Origin: an uncultured Anaerolineaceae bacterium
Lineage (GTDB): Bacteria; Chloroflexota; Anaerolineae; Anaerolineales; Anaerolineaceae
Reading direction: 5' to 3'
DNA length: 7,161 nt
Assembly: GCA_937890875.1 (NCBI GenBank)
Contig: CALAEB010000629.1
Location: forward strand, 1 to 7,161
Position numbers and translations under genes: made by a program. How positions within the stretch are numbered: the stretch's first letter is position 1; each line of letters starts with the position of its first letter. The notes under the pieces are model-generated. The model was not told the origin of the DNA and made no database searches. It saw nothing but the letters and a program-made list of their open reading frames with translations. Below are positions 5,429 through 7,161 of the stretch, piece by piece.

Positions 5429-6346
5429 ATGCCGCCGGATTTTGAAATTGGCGTCGGGACATGGAGCTGGGGCGACCGGCTGATCTGGAATTTCGGGGCT
5501 GATTATGACGAAGGGGCCCTCTATGAAGTATTTCTGCGGGCGCTGCGGGATGGTGTTGTTCTGTTCAGCACCAGTGAATCCTTTGCGGACGGCCGGGCGG
5601 AACAGATCCTGGGAAGTTTTCTGGTACAGGCGCCGAACCGGGCGTTTGTTTCGACCAAGTATGCCCCGCATCCCTGGCGGTTCCGGCGCAGTGATTTTCA
5701 ATCCGCGCTTCGGGCGTCACTGGAACGGCTGCGGATTCCGGCAGTCGATTTGTATCAGGTCCTGCCTCCCGCGGGCTGGATGGGCCTGCCGGTTTTGGCG
5801 GAATGCATTTCAGAGGCATATGACCGCGGATTGATCCGCAGCGTCGGCGTGTCCAATTTCTCTGCGAATCAGATCGAACAGTTTTATGAGCTTCTGAACC
5901 GGTTCGGGACGCCGCTTTCCTTTGCAGAGGCAGAATATAATCTGCTGAACCGGGAGATTGAGCGGAACGGCGTGATGGATATCTGCGGCCGGTTGAAATT
6001 GCGCCTGATTGCGCAAAGCCCGCTGGCGATGGGGATTTTGAGCGGGAAATATCTTTCGCAGCCTGAGCCGGAAGGTGTCCGCCGGAGATTCCTGGAGCGG
6101 TACCGGAATCCCAATCTGCCGCTGCTGATTCGCTTGTTAAACAATATCGGGTCGGAACATGACGGGAAAAATTGCGCCCAGGTTTCGCTCAACTGGCTGA
6201 TCTGCAAAGGCGTTATCCCGATTCCGGGCGCGAAACAGATTGAGCAGGTGATCCAAAACGATCAGGCGACCGGCTGGAGCCTTACGGCGGATGAAGTGCA
6301 GCAACTGGACGACCTGTCGGATAACTTGCAGCCCCTGCGGGCGTAA
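5429..6346 (+). CDS. Aldo/keto reductase-family protein with degraded catalytic tetrad
   Basis: This 305-residue TIM-barrel protein is of normal length and belongs to the aldo/keto reductase superfamily. Its GTWSWGD start (10-16) resembles the cyanobacterial/plastid subgroup. Retained family features are DGRAEQILG (54-62), VSTK (74-77), VDLYQ (106-110), GVSNFS (140-145), SPLAMGILSGKY (197-208) and the NADPH-phosphate loop IPIPGAK (263-269). The tetrad is mostly lost. Asp of FDTA is Ser47, Tyr of the following motif is Phe52, and His of DLYQLH is Leu112; only Lys77 remains. The nicotinamide-contact positions are also changed: the usual Asn-Gln pair is Ala166-Glu167, and the usual Tyr before SPL is Gln196. 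The frame is intact, so this is not a decayed gene in the ordinary sense. I infer a cofactor-binding or regulatory protein rather than a normal carbonyl reductase. It is transcribed divergently from the ATPase and converges on scpA. Confidence 0.9.
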   Translation: MPPDFEIGVGTWSWGDRLIWNFGADYDEGALYEVFLRALRDGVVLFSTSESFADGRAEQILGSFLVQAPNRAFVSTKYAPHPWRFRRSDFQSALRASLERLRIPAVDLYQVLPPAGWMGLPVLAECISEAYDRGLIRSVGVSNFSANQIEQFYELLNRFGTPLSFAEAEYNLLNREIERNGVMDICGRLKLRLIAQSPLAMGILSGKYLSQPEPEGVRRRFLERYRNPNLPLLIRLLNNIGSEHDGKNCAQVSLNWLICKGVIPIPGAKQIEQVIQNDQATGWSLTADEVQQLDDLSDNLQPLRA

Positions 6347-6357
6347 TGGCTTTTTTT
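6331..6357 (+). terminator. Possible weak terminator of the reductase-like gene
   Basis: GCCC (6331-6334) and GGGC (6339-6342) pair around CTGC within the last codons. Seven T residues follow at 6351-6357, after an 8-base spacer. The spacer is too long and the stem too short for a strong intrinsic terminator. The T-run overlaps the scpA stop codon on the other strand. Confidence 0.25.
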
Positions 6358-7135
6358 ATTCGCCGAATTCAGAGACAAATTCAGTTTCCGGCGACAGCGG
6401 TTCGACGGCGCTGATTTCGATCTCCGCAAAAACATCCGGCTGTTCAATCCGGATTGCATCCCGCTTGATCAATTCCAGCATCGCCAGGAACGTGACGACG
6501 GCCTCAATTTTGGAGCCGGATTTCAGGAGCGAACGGAAACGGAATTTCCCGCTGTCCTGAATCCGTTGGATCAGAAGTTTGATCTTCTGCCCGATGGTGA
6601 TCCTGGGTTTCGTCATGACGGTGTGCAACTCCGGCAGTTCTTTCCGGCTGAACAGATGCCCGGCGATTTCAGCCATCCGTTCTAAGGTGAAGTCGCTCAG
6701 ATCCAACACCGGTTCGATCCCTGTTTCCGGAGTGTTGATCCGTTCCCAGGAGCGGCAGCCGGTTTCCTCCCGGTCGGCCAGCCAGGCGGAGAGCTGTTTG
6801 AAGCGCCGGTAAAGGATCAGCTGCTGCGCGAGCGATTCGGGCGAATTTTCATCCAGGTCCAGAATCAGCACCGGCGACCGCGGCAGCAGCGCCGCCGATT
6901 TGATCTGGATCAGACGGGCCGCGATGACGATGAACGCGGAAACCTCCGCTGGATTTTCTTCCTCCATTGCCGCAATATAGGCCAGGAATTGGTCGGTGAC
7001 CTGGGCCAGCGAAAGGACAGTGATATCCAGTTCGGCCTTTTCGATCAAATTCAGCAGTACATCCAGCGGCCCCTGATAAACTTCGGTTTCGATCTGATAA
7101 TGACCGGAATGGAATGATGTCGGATAAGTGCTCAT
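6356..7135 (-). CDS. scpA: Segregation and condensation protein A
   Basis: ScpA is the kleisin subunit of the bacterial SMC-ScpAB condensin. It bridges the SMC head domains and binds ScpB, acting on the nucleoid in chromosome compaction and segregation. The 259-residue length is usual. The N-terminal SMC-binding region has the family signature QGPLDVLLNLIEKAELDI (21-38), then VTDQFLAYI (46-54) and AARLIQIKSAALLP (72-85). The C-terminal winged-helix domain has VVTFLAMLELIK followed by a Q-x-x-x-F-x-E-I stretch. I chose the ATG at 7133-7135, preceded by a weak AGG; a TTG one codon upstream is also possible. The frame stays open to the window edge, so a longer start cannot be excluded. The sequence resembles Chloroflexota ScpA. 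The downstream side is occupied by a convergent gene 9 bases away, so scpB does not follow scpA here. Confidence 0.95.
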   Translation of the reverse strand: MSTYPTSFHSGHYQIETEVYQGPLDVLLNLIEKAELDITVLSLAQVTDQFLAYIAAMEEENPAEVSAFIVIAARLIQIKSAALLPRSPVLILDLDENSPESLAQQLILYRRFKQLSAWLADREETGCRSWERINTPETGIEPVLDLSDFTLERMAEIAGHLFSRKELPELHTVMTKPRITIGQKIKLLIQRIQDSGKFRFRSLLKSGSKIEAVVTFLAMLELIKRDAIRIEQPDVFAEIEISAVEPLSPETEFVSEFGE

Positions 7136-7161
7136 CAAACCTATTTTATCACCCGGCCGCG

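Noticed and set aside
5035..5445. Overlapping frames of 65-119 codons on both strands in the divergent region
   Set aside because: They conflict with each other, lack ribosome-binding sites and cross repeats and the ATPase promoter.
5429..6346. Reductase-like gene as a decayed pseudogene
   Set aside because: The frame is full length, has a strong ribosome-binding site and keeps the fold and cofactor-loop motifs, so only the active site is altered.

Overview
The window is a GC-rich bacterial chromosome segment with five complete protein genes and one gene cut off by the left edge. No RNA gene, insertion sequence or CRISPR array is visible. The ScpA protein and the pairing of a Ycf46-type ATPase with a Ycf35-type protein suggest a non-photosynthetic member of the Chloroflexota, most likely Anaerolineae. 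That placement comes from recalled family resemblance, not from a search.

Layout. Positions 1-405 (minus) hold the N-terminal 135 codons of an unrecognised protein. Positions 406-704 are non-coding, with a compact dyad and one copy of a diverged dispersed repeat. Three minus-strand genes follow, read from right to left: a Ycf46-like AAA ATPase (3512-5086), a Ycf35/DUF1257 protein (2996-3376) and a 764-residue helical plus WD40 propeller protein (705-2999). The last two overlap by 4 bases and are probably translationally coupled. The 135-base gap between the ATPase and the Ycf35 gene holds a perfect 22-bp hairpin and smaller hairpins. Positions 5093-5428 form a divergent intergenic region. It carries a TATAAT-type promoter placed for a leaderless ATPase mRNA, plus two inverted copies of the same diverged repeat. 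An aldo/keto reductase-like gene (5429-6346, plus) then runs tail-to-tail into scpA (6356-7135, minus), with a 9-base gap.

Working together. The ATPase, the Ycf35 protein and the WD40 protein look like one operon: an AAA motor, a small partner and a large scaffold. The partial gene at the left may be a fourth member. Ycf46 and Ycf35 are best known from cyanobacteria and plastids, and their biochemical role is poorly understood. Their linkage here to a helical/propeller scaffold is the best candidate for an undescribed system. The other notable item is the aldo/keto reductase-like protein. It keeps the fold and the cofactor-phosphate loop, but three of the four catalytic tetrad residues (Asp, Tyr, His) are replaced by Ser, Phe and Leu, so it is probably not an ordinary reductase. 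ScpA is a normal housekeeping condensin subunit, but scpB is not beside it on its downstream side.
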